Origin: Coriobacteriales bacterium | GTDB taxonomy: Bacteria; Actinomycetota; Coriobacteriia; Coriobacteriales; UBA8131 | Assembly (NCBI GenBank): GCA_031274985.1 | Contig: JAISPK010000065.1 | Location: 1 to 13,430, forward strand | DNA: 13,430 nt | Direction: 5' to 3' | Part shown: one piece after another, positions 1-5,764 of the stretch | How the letters are laid out: every line of letters starts with the position of its first letter | Numbering within the stretch: position 1 is the first letter of the stretch | Translations under genes and position numbers: made by a program | The notes under the pieces: model-generated | Databases searched by the model: none | What the model was told of the DNA's origin: nothing | The model's input: only the letters and a program-made list of their open reading frames with translations

Positions 1-835
1 CAAACACGTAAAAGGGTATACCGTAGTGTTTTGCAAGTATCGCCAGAGTGGACGTGCCTATTTTATTGCAGGCGTCACCGTTGGCAGCTATGCGGTCGCT
101 CCCTACAAAAACCGCCTGAATCCAACCATTCTTCATGACTTGTGAGGCCATGCTGTCACACAGGAGTGTGGCATCAATACCTCTTTCCTGCAATTCATAA
201 GCAGTTAAGCGCGCTCCCTGCAGAAGAGGCCGGGTTTCGCAGGCATACACCTTGGGGTGAAGACCGTGCTCATGGGCCAGGAAGAGGGGAGCAAGTGCTG
301 TGCCGTACTGCACCGCTGCCAGCTGCCCTGCATTGCAATGGGTCAGTATGCCATCACCGTATTTCAGCAAGCTCAGGCCGTGCTCGCCGATTGCCTTACA
401 AGCAAGAACATCCTCCTCAATGATGAGCAAGGCCTCAAGCCGCAGGGCTTCCTTGATCAGGGCAACCGGTTTGCGGTGGTTACTCAAGACAATCTGGTTC
501 ATTCGATTGAGTGAGCTGAAGAGATTAACCGCCGTAGGGCGCGCAGAAGCAAGATAGTCCTTTGCCTGTTGGAATTGCTGAAGAAACAGGTCATACGAAG
601 ACTCCGGGATTTTCTTGGCCGCAAGGTATAGCCCTATGGCAGCAGCAACACCAATTGCCGGAGCACCTCTGACCTTGAGAAAGTACAAGGCGTCCCGGAT
701 GCTCTCCAAATCGGTAAGAGAGAGAAACTCGACCTTATGAGGGAGCTTAGTTTGGTCTATGATTACCAGCGCACTGTTCTTATCGTCCAGCGATACGGTT
801 GGTGAGTCCTTGATGGTAAGGCGGTCTGAGCGCAT
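1..835 (-). CDS. mtnA: S-methyl-5-thioribose-1-phosphate isomerase (MtnA), C-terminus cut by window edge
   Basis: Read on the minus strand from the ATG at 835-833, this gives 278 open codons to the left edge. The protein matches the MtnA/eIF2B-alpha-like family: VRGAPAIG (residues 55-62), ARPTAVNL (98-105), THCNAG (165-170), ETRPLLQGARLTA (200-212) and VGSDRIAANGD (244-254). Cys167 and Asp247 lie 80 residues apart, as do the catalytic Cys160 and Asp240 known in Bacillus subtilis MtnA. The enzyme converts 5-methylthioribose-1-phosphate to the ribulose form in cytosolic methionine salvage. Family members are about 340-360 residues, so some 70 residues lie beyond the window. The start is fixed by an in-frame TGA eight codons upstream; the ribosome binding site (AGAGAA) is weak. 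It is transcribed away from the three-gene cassette at 1272. Related eIF2B-like sugar-phosphate isomerases are the alternative, but the motifs fit MtnA best. Confidence 0.93.
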   Translation of the reverse strand, partial: MRSDRLTIKDSPTVSLDDKNSALVIIDQTKLPHKVEFLSLTDLESIRDALYFLKVRGAPAIGVAAAIGLYLAAKKIPESSYDLFLQQFQQAKDYLASARPTAVNLFSSLNRMNQIVLSNHRKPVALIKEALRLEALLIIEEDVLACKAIGEHGLSLLKYGDGILTHCNAGQLAAVQYGTALAPLFLAHEHGLHPKVYACETRPLLQGARLTAYELQERGIDATLLCDSMASQVMKNGWIQAVFVGSDRIAANGDACNKIGTSTLAILAKHYGIPFYVF

Positions 836-869
836 TTGTTTGAGGCTTTCTCTGAGATATCAGTGGCAC

Positions 870-881
870 AGGAGCATTATA
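870..881 (-). promoter_or_regulatory. Putative mtnA promoter -10 box
   Basis: On the minus strand a perfect TATAAT occupies 881-876, about 40 nt upstream of the mtnA ATG at 835, which would give a 5' UTR of about 35 nt. No good -35 box is visible at the normal spacing; the hexamer 17 nt upstream is a poor match. Seen directly: the hexamer and its position. Promoter function is inferred. Confidence 0.5.
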
Positions 882-938
882 CTGCTTGCCGCAACTGTAA
901 CTTAGTATTAAAGCAAGAGGCCTCTCAGCGGCGACCAA

Positions 939-959
939 ACTACTACTACTACTACTACT
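939..959 (+). repeat. (ACT)7 trinucleotide microsatellite
   Basis: Seven perfect ACT units run from 939 to 959 in the mtnA/1272 intergenic region (AGT on the minus strand). The tract lies about 58 bp upstream of the mtnA -10 box on the minus strand, and 61 bp left of the 108-bp inverted repeat. A pure trinucleotide run of this length is uncommon in bacterial intergenic DNA and could vary in copy number. A 10-bp palindrome (AGAGGCCTCT, 916-925) lies beside it. Confidence 0.9.
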
Positions 960-1019
960 GCCCCTAAAGGCATGCGCCAGCTCCGATGAGACACAATTTA
1001 CACACACAATCTCCATAAC

Positions 1020-1127
1020 TGGCAAAAAATCGTCAAAATGCGCGGTTTTAGAGAGCAAAAACGCCCTTTTTGGCTCCTTTTTGCCAATTTGGGCAGAAAA
1101 ACCGCGCATTTTGGCATATTTTTGCCA
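1020..1127. repeat. 108-bp imperfect inverted repeat / long hairpin element
   Basis: Arms 1020-1049 and 1098-1127 are 30 nt each. They pair as 9 bp (TGGCAAAAA), a short internal loop with one G-C and one G-T pair, then a perfect 16 bp (CAAAATGCGCGGTTTT at 1034-1049 against 1098-1113). That makes 27 of 30 positions paired, counting the wobble. The 48-nt interior carries a second hairpin, 1053-1061 with 1067-1076 (GAGCAAAAA against TTTTTGGCTC, one bulged G). No poly-T run follows the outer stem on either strand, and the element is far from both stop codons, so it is unlike a rho-independent terminator. It may be a small repetitive palindromic element, a non-autonomous transposon remnant or a structured RNA. 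I cannot tell which from one copy. Confidence 0.75.
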
Positions 1128-1186
1128 ATTATCCCCATTTCTTGTGCAAGAAAAGAGATTCAACCCCTGCTAAAGCTGCTAAACAC

Positions 1187-1218
1187 TTGTCCCTTGTAGA
1201 GTTTTCCTGTGGTATCAT
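1187..1218 (+). promoter_or_regulatory. Putative promoter for the 1272-4559 cassette (extended -10)
   Basis: TGGTATCAT at 1210-1218 is an extended -10 element (TG-N-TATCAT; the hexamer matches TATAAT at 5 of 6). A TTGTCC at 1187-1192 could be a weak -35 but has a 20-nt spacer. The GTG start lies 53 nt downstream of the box. Its form matches the extended -10 boxes in front of tRNA-Asn and rpsO in this same window, which raises my confidence. Confidence 0.5.
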
Positions 1219-1271
1219 GTGAGCAAATGTATACCAGCAAGGGTAGCCCCCAATAATAAGATAGGAACATC

Positions 1272-2774
1272 GTGCAGGTATCTTGGTTGAGCATAGTGTT
1301 ACTTATTGTCGTCTTTGTTATTGCGCCGATAGTAAGTGCACGTCTTTGTAAAGACAATATACAAAAAGAGGCGATATTGTCCGCCTTTGGCGTTCTTTTT
1401 ATTTTATGGCTCTTTTATGTGATTATCGTCCTGATATTCCAGAGAGATGTCGCAACGCCCTTTCTTGCGGTGGCAAGTATTGTGGTGCCCATTGTTACCT
1501 ACTTTCTTGTTATCCAGCTTGCAGGAACCAGGTCAGTTCACGAGACTGATGCGCCTGAACAGGCACAAGCCAAATCTTCACCAAAACACAGCAGTAATAC
1601 TCTTATGGATCACGCAAGACGCTCACAAGAGCGCTTCTTTCCAACTACCACTGCCTTTGACTCTGTTGCTGAAGCCAAAGGGGCTCCAGCGCAATCACCC
1701 TTTGAAACTTCTGCTACTGAGAAGAGAAGACCCTCGGACAGGTGGATGGTTTCGCAGTCAGTACTGCCTGCGGTAAAACAAGCGGTAAAGCAGGTCATCA
1801 AGCCAGCAGAAATCTTTATCGCAAAGCAGTCCGAAAAACCCTTAGTGCCACCGGCAGAGCAATGGGGAGTTTCAGAGACGTTAATTCCGCAAGCGCAGCT
1901 TGAGGCACAAGAGGAACAACTGGCGGCTGCGCAAGCAATCGGGACGCAAGGCACACAGTTTGACGAGGATGCACGCTCACAGTCATTCGCGCAGCAAGAC
2001 GAACAACCTGCCGCTACGCCTGCTCATGCTGAGGTAAACGCTCCGTCGCCCATCAGCACGACCCAGCCGATTCCCCTGGTTATCTCAAAAGCAGCTCAAA
2101 TCAGCGCGCAGATTCCTGAGAGAGCGTGGCTTGAGATGTTCTCTGACAGCAAAAGAGCGGCTGCTTCTGACCAGCTTCCGTTTATGCCGCAATTCATAAA
2201 GAAGCCAGGCAGATCTGTTACCCCCGAAAAACCAGACAGAATGGTTCCTCCCGAGAGGTCACCCAGACTGGCTGCACGTGAAAAATTGGTTGAACCAGCT
2301 GCACCCGGAAAACCTGTAGAGGCGGTAGCCCCCGCAAAACCGGCTGAACCGGCTGCATTCATAAAACCGGCTCAAGAGGCAGCACCTGCAAGAGAAGTGG
2401 GAATGGTCGCATCAGAAAAACTCGCAGCAGTGGTTGCGCCCGAAAAGTCAGCCCAAATGGTTGCTCCTGAAAAACCGAAGACAACGGTTAAGCCAGGCAG
2501 CAATCTGGTAAACTATGACACTTGCTATCGCAAGGCAGAGATCATGGCCGCAAAAGAGCTCTGGGCCATATCAGCTGCGCTTTATGAAGAGTCTTCACTC
2601 TTAACCGAGGTTACGGATGATGCACTGAGAGCTCTGTTTGCAGCGACATCTTCCTATGTCAAAGCAAAGAAGAACGGGGACGCCAAGCGGCTCTTGGAGC
2701 AGATAGGCATGAGAAGTGATCTTAAAGCGCCTCACAAAATGAAGCTTCAAGCGATTTTAAAGATGATTAAATGA
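1272..2774 (+). CDS. Hypothetical three-TM protein with ten 9-residue Pro/Ala/Glu/Lys repeats
   Basis: I do not recognise this 500-residue protein. It starts at GTG 1272 after a TAGGAA ribosome binding site at 1261-1266. Three hydrophobic segments lie at about residues 4-23, 35-56 and 64-83. A long low-complexity Ala/Gln/Pro/Glu region follows. Residues 316-405 form ten exact 9-residue repeats close to [V/A]APEKPxxx. A charged helical domain (about 411-500) ends the protein and has a faint TPR-like look (residues such as ALYEESSLL). The repeats suggest an extended stalk or spacer between the membrane domain and the C-terminal domain; which side of the membrane it faces is unclear. It is the first gene of the cassette, and its stop overlaps the next start (ATGA), so translational coupling is likely. 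A role in the cell envelope is a guess based on the VanW neighbour. Confidence 0.8.
   Translation: MQVSWLSIVLLIVVFVIAPIVSARLCKDNIQKEAILSAFGVLFILWLFYVIIVLIFQRDVATPFLAVASIVVPIVTYFLVIQLAGTRSVHETDAPEQAQAKSSPKHSSNTLMDHARRSQERFFPTTTAFDSVAEAKGAPAQSPFETSATEKRRPSDRWMVSQSVLPAVKQAVKQVIKPAEIFIAKQSEKPLVPPAEQWGVSETLIPQAQLEAQEEQLAAAQAIGTQGTQFDEDARSQSFAQQDEQPAATPAHAEVNAPSPISTTQPIPLVISKAAQISAQIPERAWLEMFSDSKRAAASDQLPFMPQFIKKPGRSVTPEKPDRMVPPERSPRLAAREKLVEPAAPGKPVEAVAPAKPAEPAAFIKPAQEAAPAREVGMVASEKLAAVVAPEKSAQMVAPEKPKTTVKPGSNLVNYDTCYRKAEIMAAKELWAISAALYEESSLLTEVTDDALRALFAATSSYVKAKKNGDAKRLLEQIGMRSDLKAPHKMKLQAILKMIK
2217..2486 (+). repeat. Ten tandem 27-bp coding repeats (9-residue units)
   Basis: Residues 316-405 of the gene at 1272 divide without any insertion into ten 9-residue units, such as VTPEKPDRM, AAPGKPVEA, VAPAKPAEP, VAPEKSAQM and VAPEKPKTT. 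Most units have Val/Ala-Ala at positions 1-2, Pro at 3 and Lys/Arg at 5. The DNA has diverged between units while the 27-bp period is exact, so the array looks old and kept by selection on length or spacing rather than freshly duplicated. Confidence 0.9.
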
Positions 2775-3694
2775 CAGAAAATTTGACAACAAAAATAAGG
2801 AAGAGAGTGGCAGCAAACGGCGCTTTTGCCGTGGTGCCTCTCCTTATTGTCTGTTCTCTGGTGATGTCATCCAGTATGTTCTATAACTACCTGAATGAGT
2901 TTGACGGATCCTCGACTTCCGCTGGAGAAACTCAGCAACCGGATGCTCAGGTCTCAACAGGCGGCGAAGGGGCAGCGCAGCCGACCCTTCCTGAAGCAGT
3001 GCCTATAGCAATGTATACCGCCGTGTCTTCGAATACGGCACTCGGCCGCACGGTGAATCTCCAGCTTGCAGCAGAATCGATCAATGGCAAGATCATCGAG
3101 CCGGGCGAGACCTTCTCGTTTAATGCAGCAATCGGAGATGTTGAGCACGATGATAGGTATCAACTCGCTCCGGTGATTTACGATAACGATATGATCATCG
3201 GGCGTGGAGGTGGAAGCTGCCAGGTATCCTCTGCGCTTTACGTAGCGGCGCTGAGCGCTAACTTGAAGATAGAGGAGCGCCATCCCCATTCTGCTGTTGT
3301 TGACTATGTGCCGATTGGTTTGGACGCAACGGTGTTATATGGCTACATGGATCTGAAGATTACCAACAGCTCTGAAGCTCCTATTACGATACTTGCCGAA
3401 ACCGAAGGGCAATCGGTGACGGTTACGCTTATCGGCAAACCCCTTGAAGAGGGATTGCGCCTCGAGCCGGTTTCGATGCTGATAGACTATCATAGGGAGG
3501 CTACACCCCTGCCAAAGTACATGGAATGGGACGCTGACCTGTTTAATCAGTCATTTTACGTAGTGGAGTCCTATCGCGAAGTATATTATCATGGTAACAA
3601 GATAGACTCTTTATTCTTAGCGAGGGATTTATACGAGGTTTTCAGTGGTTCGGCAATCAGAATGCCGGATGGGAACCTCGAAATATCTAAATGA
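2771..3694 (+). CDS. VanW-family protein with N-terminal membrane anchor
   Basis: This 307-residue protein has a basic N-terminus (KIRKR, 8-12), one hydrophobic segment (about 18-36) and a variable Ser/Thr/Gln/Gly-rich linker to about residue 75. A VanW domain follows: INGKIIEPGETFSFN (104-118), GRGGGSCQVSSALY (144-157), ERHPHS (169-174) and PIGLDATVLYGYMDLK (181-196). These are the conserved blocks of the family, including the single Cys of GGGSCQVSS. VanW proteins were first seen in vancomycin-resistance clusters, and their biochemical role is unsettled. There are no van genes here, so resistance should not be inferred. The topology predicts a cytoplasmic N-terminus and an extracytoplasmic VanW domain. 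The start overlaps the upstream stop (ATGA at 2771). No peptidoglycan-binding domain is visible in the N-terminal linker. About 75 residues after the VanW core are unassigned. Confidence 0.9.
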   Translation: MTENLTTKIRKRVAANGAFAVVPLLIVCSLVMSSSMFYNYLNEFDGSSTSAGETQQPDAQVSTGGEGAAQPTLPEAVPIAMYTAVSSNTALGRTVNLQLAAESINGKIIEPGETFSFNAAIGDVEHDDRYQLAPVIYDNDMIIGRGGGSCQVSSALYVAALSANLKIEERHPHSAVVDYVPIGLDATVLYGYMDLKITNSSEAPITILAETEGQSVTVTLIGKPLEEGLRLEPVSMLIDYHREATPLPKYMEWDADLFNQSFYVVESYREVYYHGNKIDSLFLARDLYEVFSGSAIRMPDGNLEISK

Positions 3695-3731
3695 TAGTAG
3701 CGGCTTTAGAGAAAAGGTAGGTAGGATGCAT

Positions 3732-4559
3732 ATGGAAACCAATGAAACGATCCTTACACGTGATGTCGTAATCATCGAATCACAAAAGGTACCCGGTAGC
3801 GTCAAATCGCTCAGGGTCGACTGCGACAAAGTGGCAGTCAGTCATTTCATAGTCAACAAAGACAGTGCCGGCGCCGTGTTAGTCCTTCCTTTTGAGAAGG
3901 CGCTCTCGGTAGGCGACGCCTTTGTGACGGTGCAAAAGCGTGATGATTTTCTTCCGTCCAACGATGCTTATTCAAATAAAGTAATCCAAGACGGCTATAA
4001 GCTCGTCAAAGAAGAGGTTTTCTCCAAGACCGGCAACAAACTCGGCGCGGTAAAGAGCTTTGAGTTTGAGACGATCTACGGAAGAATCACCAGTCTTACC
4101 CTTGAAGACGGCACCTGCTATTCCTCAGATGCGATTGTATTTTTCTCCACCGATTTTATCTTTGTGGATGACGGCGCTCTGACCTCTGCCGAGCTGCGAC
4201 TCGTTGAAGAAGCAAAAGATGAAGTAGTCGAAGAGGTAGAAGACCCCACCGTAAGCGTTACGCTTGTTGACGAGGTTGCCGAAGAGGCCGCAGAAGTAGT
4301 TGCTGAAGTAGCCGAAGAGGTTGAAGTTGCCCTCGAAGCAGCTGTAGAGGTTGCTGCTGAGCCCGAAGACGATGACGATGCGACTATCTCTGACGAAGAG
4401 ATTCTCCAGTTTCTTATTGGCACCACGCTGCAAGCAGACGTGGAGAGCGAAGACGGCCTCTTTAAGGCTGTTAAGGGCTCCGTACTGACTCGCCAGACGA
4501 TTCTTGAGGCCGCAAAACATGACGCAATCCTGCTGCTAACCATCAACGTAGAGGTTTAG
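3732..4559 (+). CDS. Hypothetical PRC-barrel-like protein with acidic linker and C-terminal beta domain
   Basis: This 275-residue protein has no signal peptide or TM segment. I chose ATG 3732 because AGG at 3723-3725 gives a 6-nt spacing; ATG 3726 (two residues longer) is possible, and a longer open frame from 3645 would overlap the VanW gene. Residues 8-72 and 87-146 are two beta-rich units. The second (SKTGNKLGAVKSFEFE, then GRITSLTLEDG) has the PRC-barrel pattern of glycine turns between short strands. Residues 155-220 are a Glu/Val/Ala-rich, strongly acidic stretch, probably helical. A last domain (222-275; FLIGTTLQADVESEDG, then KGSVLTRQTI) resembles small sandwich modules in which a 'G-x-x-L-x-x-D-V' strand is followed by a 'G-x-x-L-T' turn. 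The PRC-barrel call is pattern recognition, not a domain search. It is the third gene of the cassette, 37 nt after the VanW stop. Confidence 0.75.
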   Translation: METNETILTRDVVIIESQKVPGSVKSLRVDCDKVAVSHFIVNKDSAGAVLVLPFEKALSVGDAFVTVQKRDDFLPSNDAYSNKVIQDGYKLVKEEVFSKTGNKLGAVKSFEFETIYGRITSLTLEDGTCYSSDAIVFFSTDFIFVDDGALTSAELRLVEEAKDEVVEEVEDPTVSVTLVDEVAEEAAEVVAEVAEEVEVALEAAVEVAAEPEDDDDATISDEEILQFLIGTTLQADVESEDGLFKAVKGSVLTRQTILEAAKHDAILLLTINVEV

Positions 4560-4593
4560 TACAGCAAAAAACGGTCTAAATAAGAGATTTTAT

Positions 4594-4622
4594 CTGGAAT
4601 TCCACAAGGGTTTTGCTATAAT
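4594..4622 (+). promoter_or_regulatory. Promoter of tRNA-Asn (and probably rplU-rpmA)
   Basis: TGCTATAAT at 4614-4622 is a perfect -10 hexamer with the TG extension, 19 nt before the mature tRNA 5' end. CTGGAA at 4594-4599 sits at 17-nt spacing but is a weak -35 match (3 of 6), as is common when the -10 is extended. No terminator is visible between the tRNA and rplU, so transcripts may continue into the ribosomal protein genes. Confidence 0.7.
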
Positions 4623-4641
4623 CTTGTATTCGTGACTGCAC

Positions 4642-4716
4642 TCCTCGGTAGCTCAATGGCAGAGCAATCGGCTGTTAACCGATTTGTTGTAGGTTCGAGT
4701 CCTACCCGGGGAGCCA
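4642..4716 (+). tRNA. tRNA-Asn (anticodon GTT)
   Basis: The cloverleaf is complete. The acceptor stem TCCTCGG (4642-4648) pairs with CCGGGGA (4706-4712) with one T-G pair. The D arm includes AGCTCAATGGCAGAGC. The anticodon stem ATCGG/CCGAT encloses the loop CTGTTAA with anticodon GTT. The T arm GTAGG-TTCGAGT-CCTAC spans 4689-4705. The discriminator base is G and the 3' CCA (4714-4716) is encoded. There is no intron, and the variable loop is short. The gene decodes AAC and AAU. It sits between the acidic PRC-like gene and rplU. Confidence 0.97.
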
Positions 4717-4774
4717 TTGATTCATGCGCTCTGAGCAGTGAACGTATTAGTTACTGGATAATGAAAGGCATTGT

Positions 4775-5425
4775 ATGTATGCAATAGTAAAAACTGGTGG
4801 AAAACAGTACAAAGTTGCTGTTGGCGACATCATCGAGGTGGAGAAGTTAGAAACTCTGCCGGGAGACTCAGTTGAGCTCGATGTGGTGTTTATTGCTGAT
4901 GGTTCCACCGTCACGACTGAGGCTGACAAGCTCGTCAAGGCATGTGTTGTTGCTACCGTTGTTGAACAGTTCAAGGGCGAGAAGCAAATCATCTTTAAAT
5001 TCAAGAAGCGCAAGGGCTATAAGCGCCTTAAGGGACACAGGCAAAACCTCACCAAACTCAAGATCGATTCTATCGAACTTGATGGCAAGAAGGCAAAGCC
5101 TGCCAAGAAGGCAGTAGACAAGAAGCCTGCTGAAAAGGCGCCGGCAAAGAAGGTAAGCACGGAGGATAAACCCAAGGTAAAGAAAACCGCAGCGGCGGAC
5201 AAGCCTGAGGCAAAGGCTGCTGACAAACCTAAGGCCAAGGCAGCTGACAAACCTAAGACCGAAGCTGCCGATAAGCCAAAAGCCAAGGCTGCAACTAAGT
5301 CTGATGACGCAGAGAAGCCCAAGGCTAAGGCTCCTCGCGCAAAGGCTAAGGCAGACGATGCTGCTGCTGACACAAAAGAGAAACAGTCTCAAGACAAGGC
5401 TGTTGAAGATGAGACCAAAGAGTAA
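4775..5425 (+). CDS. rplU: 50S ribosomal protein L21 with long Lys/Ala/Pro C-terminal tail
   Basis: Residues 1-104 are a normal L21: MYAIVKTGGKQYKV at the start, GEKQIIFKFKKRKGYKR (68-84), then GHRQNLTKLKI (87-97). L21 binds 23S rRNA in the large subunit. Usual length is about 100-105 residues; this protein has 216. Residues 105-216 form a tail rich in Lys, Ala, Pro and Asp, with four 8-residue units at 140-171 (AADKPEAK, AADKPKAK and similar), ending in an acidic segment (EDETKE). The tail resembles histone-H1-like or RNA-binding low-complexity tails and is probably disordered. The start follows GAAAGG (4763-4768) at 6 nt. rpmA begins 12 nt after the stop. Confidence 0.96.
   Translation: MYAIVKTGGKQYKVAVGDIIEVEKLETLPGDSVELDVVFIADGSTVTTEADKLVKACVVATVVEQFKGEKQIIFKFKKRKGYKRLKGHRQNLTKLKIDSIELDGKKAKPAKKAVDKKPAEKAPAKKVSTEDKPKVKKTAAADKPEAKAADKPKAKAADKPKTEAADKPKAKAATKSDDAEKPKAKAPRAKAKADDAAADTKEKQSQDKAVEDETKE
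5192..5287 (+). repeat. Four tandem 24-bp repeats in the L21 tail
   Basis: Residues 140-171 of L21 are four head-to-tail units: AADKPEAK, AADKPKAK, AADKPKTE and AADKPKAK. At DNA level the second and third units share GCTGACAAACCTAAG-type runs. This suggests relatively recent duplication and a tract that could change copy number. A fifth, degenerate unit (AATKSDDAEKPKAK) follows. Confidence 0.85.
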
Positions 5426-5437
5426 GGTAAAGAACAA

Positions 5438-5686
5438 ATGGCACATAAAAAAGGTCTGGGCTCAACCAGAAATGGGCGCGACTCAAAGGCTAAACGTCTC
5501 GGCGTAAAGCGTTTTGCCGGCGAAAGAGTAACGATTGGCAATATCATTGTTCGTCAGCGCGGCACGCATATTCACCCCGGTGACAATGTAGGGCGCGGTT
5601 CTGACGACACCCTGTTCGCCTTACAGGACGGTACTCTGGAGTTCACTCACGGAGTCAAGCGCAAGGTCCATGTGCGCACCTCGTAA
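5438..5686 (+). CDS. rpmA: 50S ribosomal protein L27
   Basis: This is an 82-residue protein of typical length. It starts MAHKKGLGSTRNGRDS and continues KRLGVKRFAGERV, IIVRQRGTHIHPGDNVGRG and DDTLFALQDG, all conserved L27 blocks. L27 lies at the peptidyl-transferase centre, where its N-terminal arm reaches towards the P-site tRNA. The N-terminus begins directly at the mature form (Ala-His-Lys-Lys-Gly), without the extension that a Prp protease removes in Firmicutes; this argues against a Firmicute host. It directly follows rplU, 12 nt apart, in the near-universal rplU-rpmA order. The RBS is modest (TAAGG overlapping the rplU stop region). Confidence 0.97.
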   Translation: MAHKKGLGSTRNGRDSKAKRLGVKRFAGERVTIGNIIVRQRGTHIHPGDNVGRGSDDTLFALQDGTLEFTHGVKRKVHVRTS

Positions 5687-5712
5687 GAGAGACAGGCTAA
5701 GAATCATCACAA

Positions 5713-5748
5713 CGAGCCCTCTGAGCACTTATGCCAGAGGGTTTGTGT
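5713..5748 (+). terminator. Hairpin between rpmA and obg (terminator or attenuator)
   Basis: CCCTCTG (5717-5723) pairs with CAGAGGG (5735-5741). An inner GCA/TGC with one bulged A closes on a CTTA loop. The stem can extend outward through weaker pairs (CGAG against TTTG). The T tract is broken (TTTGTGT), so termination may be partial, leaving some read-through from rplU-rpmA into obg. No clear independent promoter for obg is visible in the 78-bp gap. Confidence 0.6.
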
Positions 5749-5764
5749 CATACTAGGGAAACTT

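Larger units (their letters stand above)
836..1271. other. Divergent intergenic region mtnA / three-gene cassette
   Basis: This 436-bp stretch has no convincing gene. It contains the mtnA promoter at its left end, an extended -10 promoter for the right-hand cassette near 1210-1218, the (ACT)7 tract and a 108-bp inverted repeat. A minus-strand open frame crosses most of it (1163 to 780). That frame needs a TTG start, runs through both arms of the inverted repeat and the ACT tract (as seven serines), and ends inside mtnA in another frame, so I do not call it a gene. The A/T-run-rich composition around 1020-1130 differs from the flanking coding DNA. Confidence 0.7.

Noticed and set aside
1020..1127. 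CRISPR repeat or array
   Set aside because: There are only two arms and they are inverted, not regularly spaced direct repeats; no cas gene is present.
780..1163. Minus-strand open frame of 127 codons across the intergenic region
   Set aside because: It needs a TTG start, runs through both arms of the inverted repeat and the ACT tract (seven serines), covers the mtnA promoter and ends inside mtnA in another frame. It looks like an open frame produced by a repeat element. I would reconsider if ribosome profiling or conserved synonymous change showed translation.
2771..3694. Vancomycin-resistance gene
   Set aside because: VanW domains are common in Gram-positives without resistance. No vanA/B ligase, vanH, vanX or VanRS regulators are present in the window.
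3645..3731. N-terminal extension of the PRC-like protein
   Set aside because: The longer start overlaps the end of the VanW gene by 50 nt with no RBS. The repeated AGG motifs just before 3726/3732 favour the short form.
4118..4546. Minus-strand Ser/Thr-rich open frame opposite the acidic linker of the PRC-like gene
   Set aside because: It is the antisense shadow of Glu/Val/Ala low-complexity codons, with no RBS or family motif, while the + strand gene has a proper start and operon context.
4868..5446. Minus-strand Leu-rich open frame opposite rplU
   Set aside because: It is the antisense reading of the Lys/Ala/Pro-rich L21 tail. L21 itself is certain, and this frame spans its coding sequence and the junction with rpmA.
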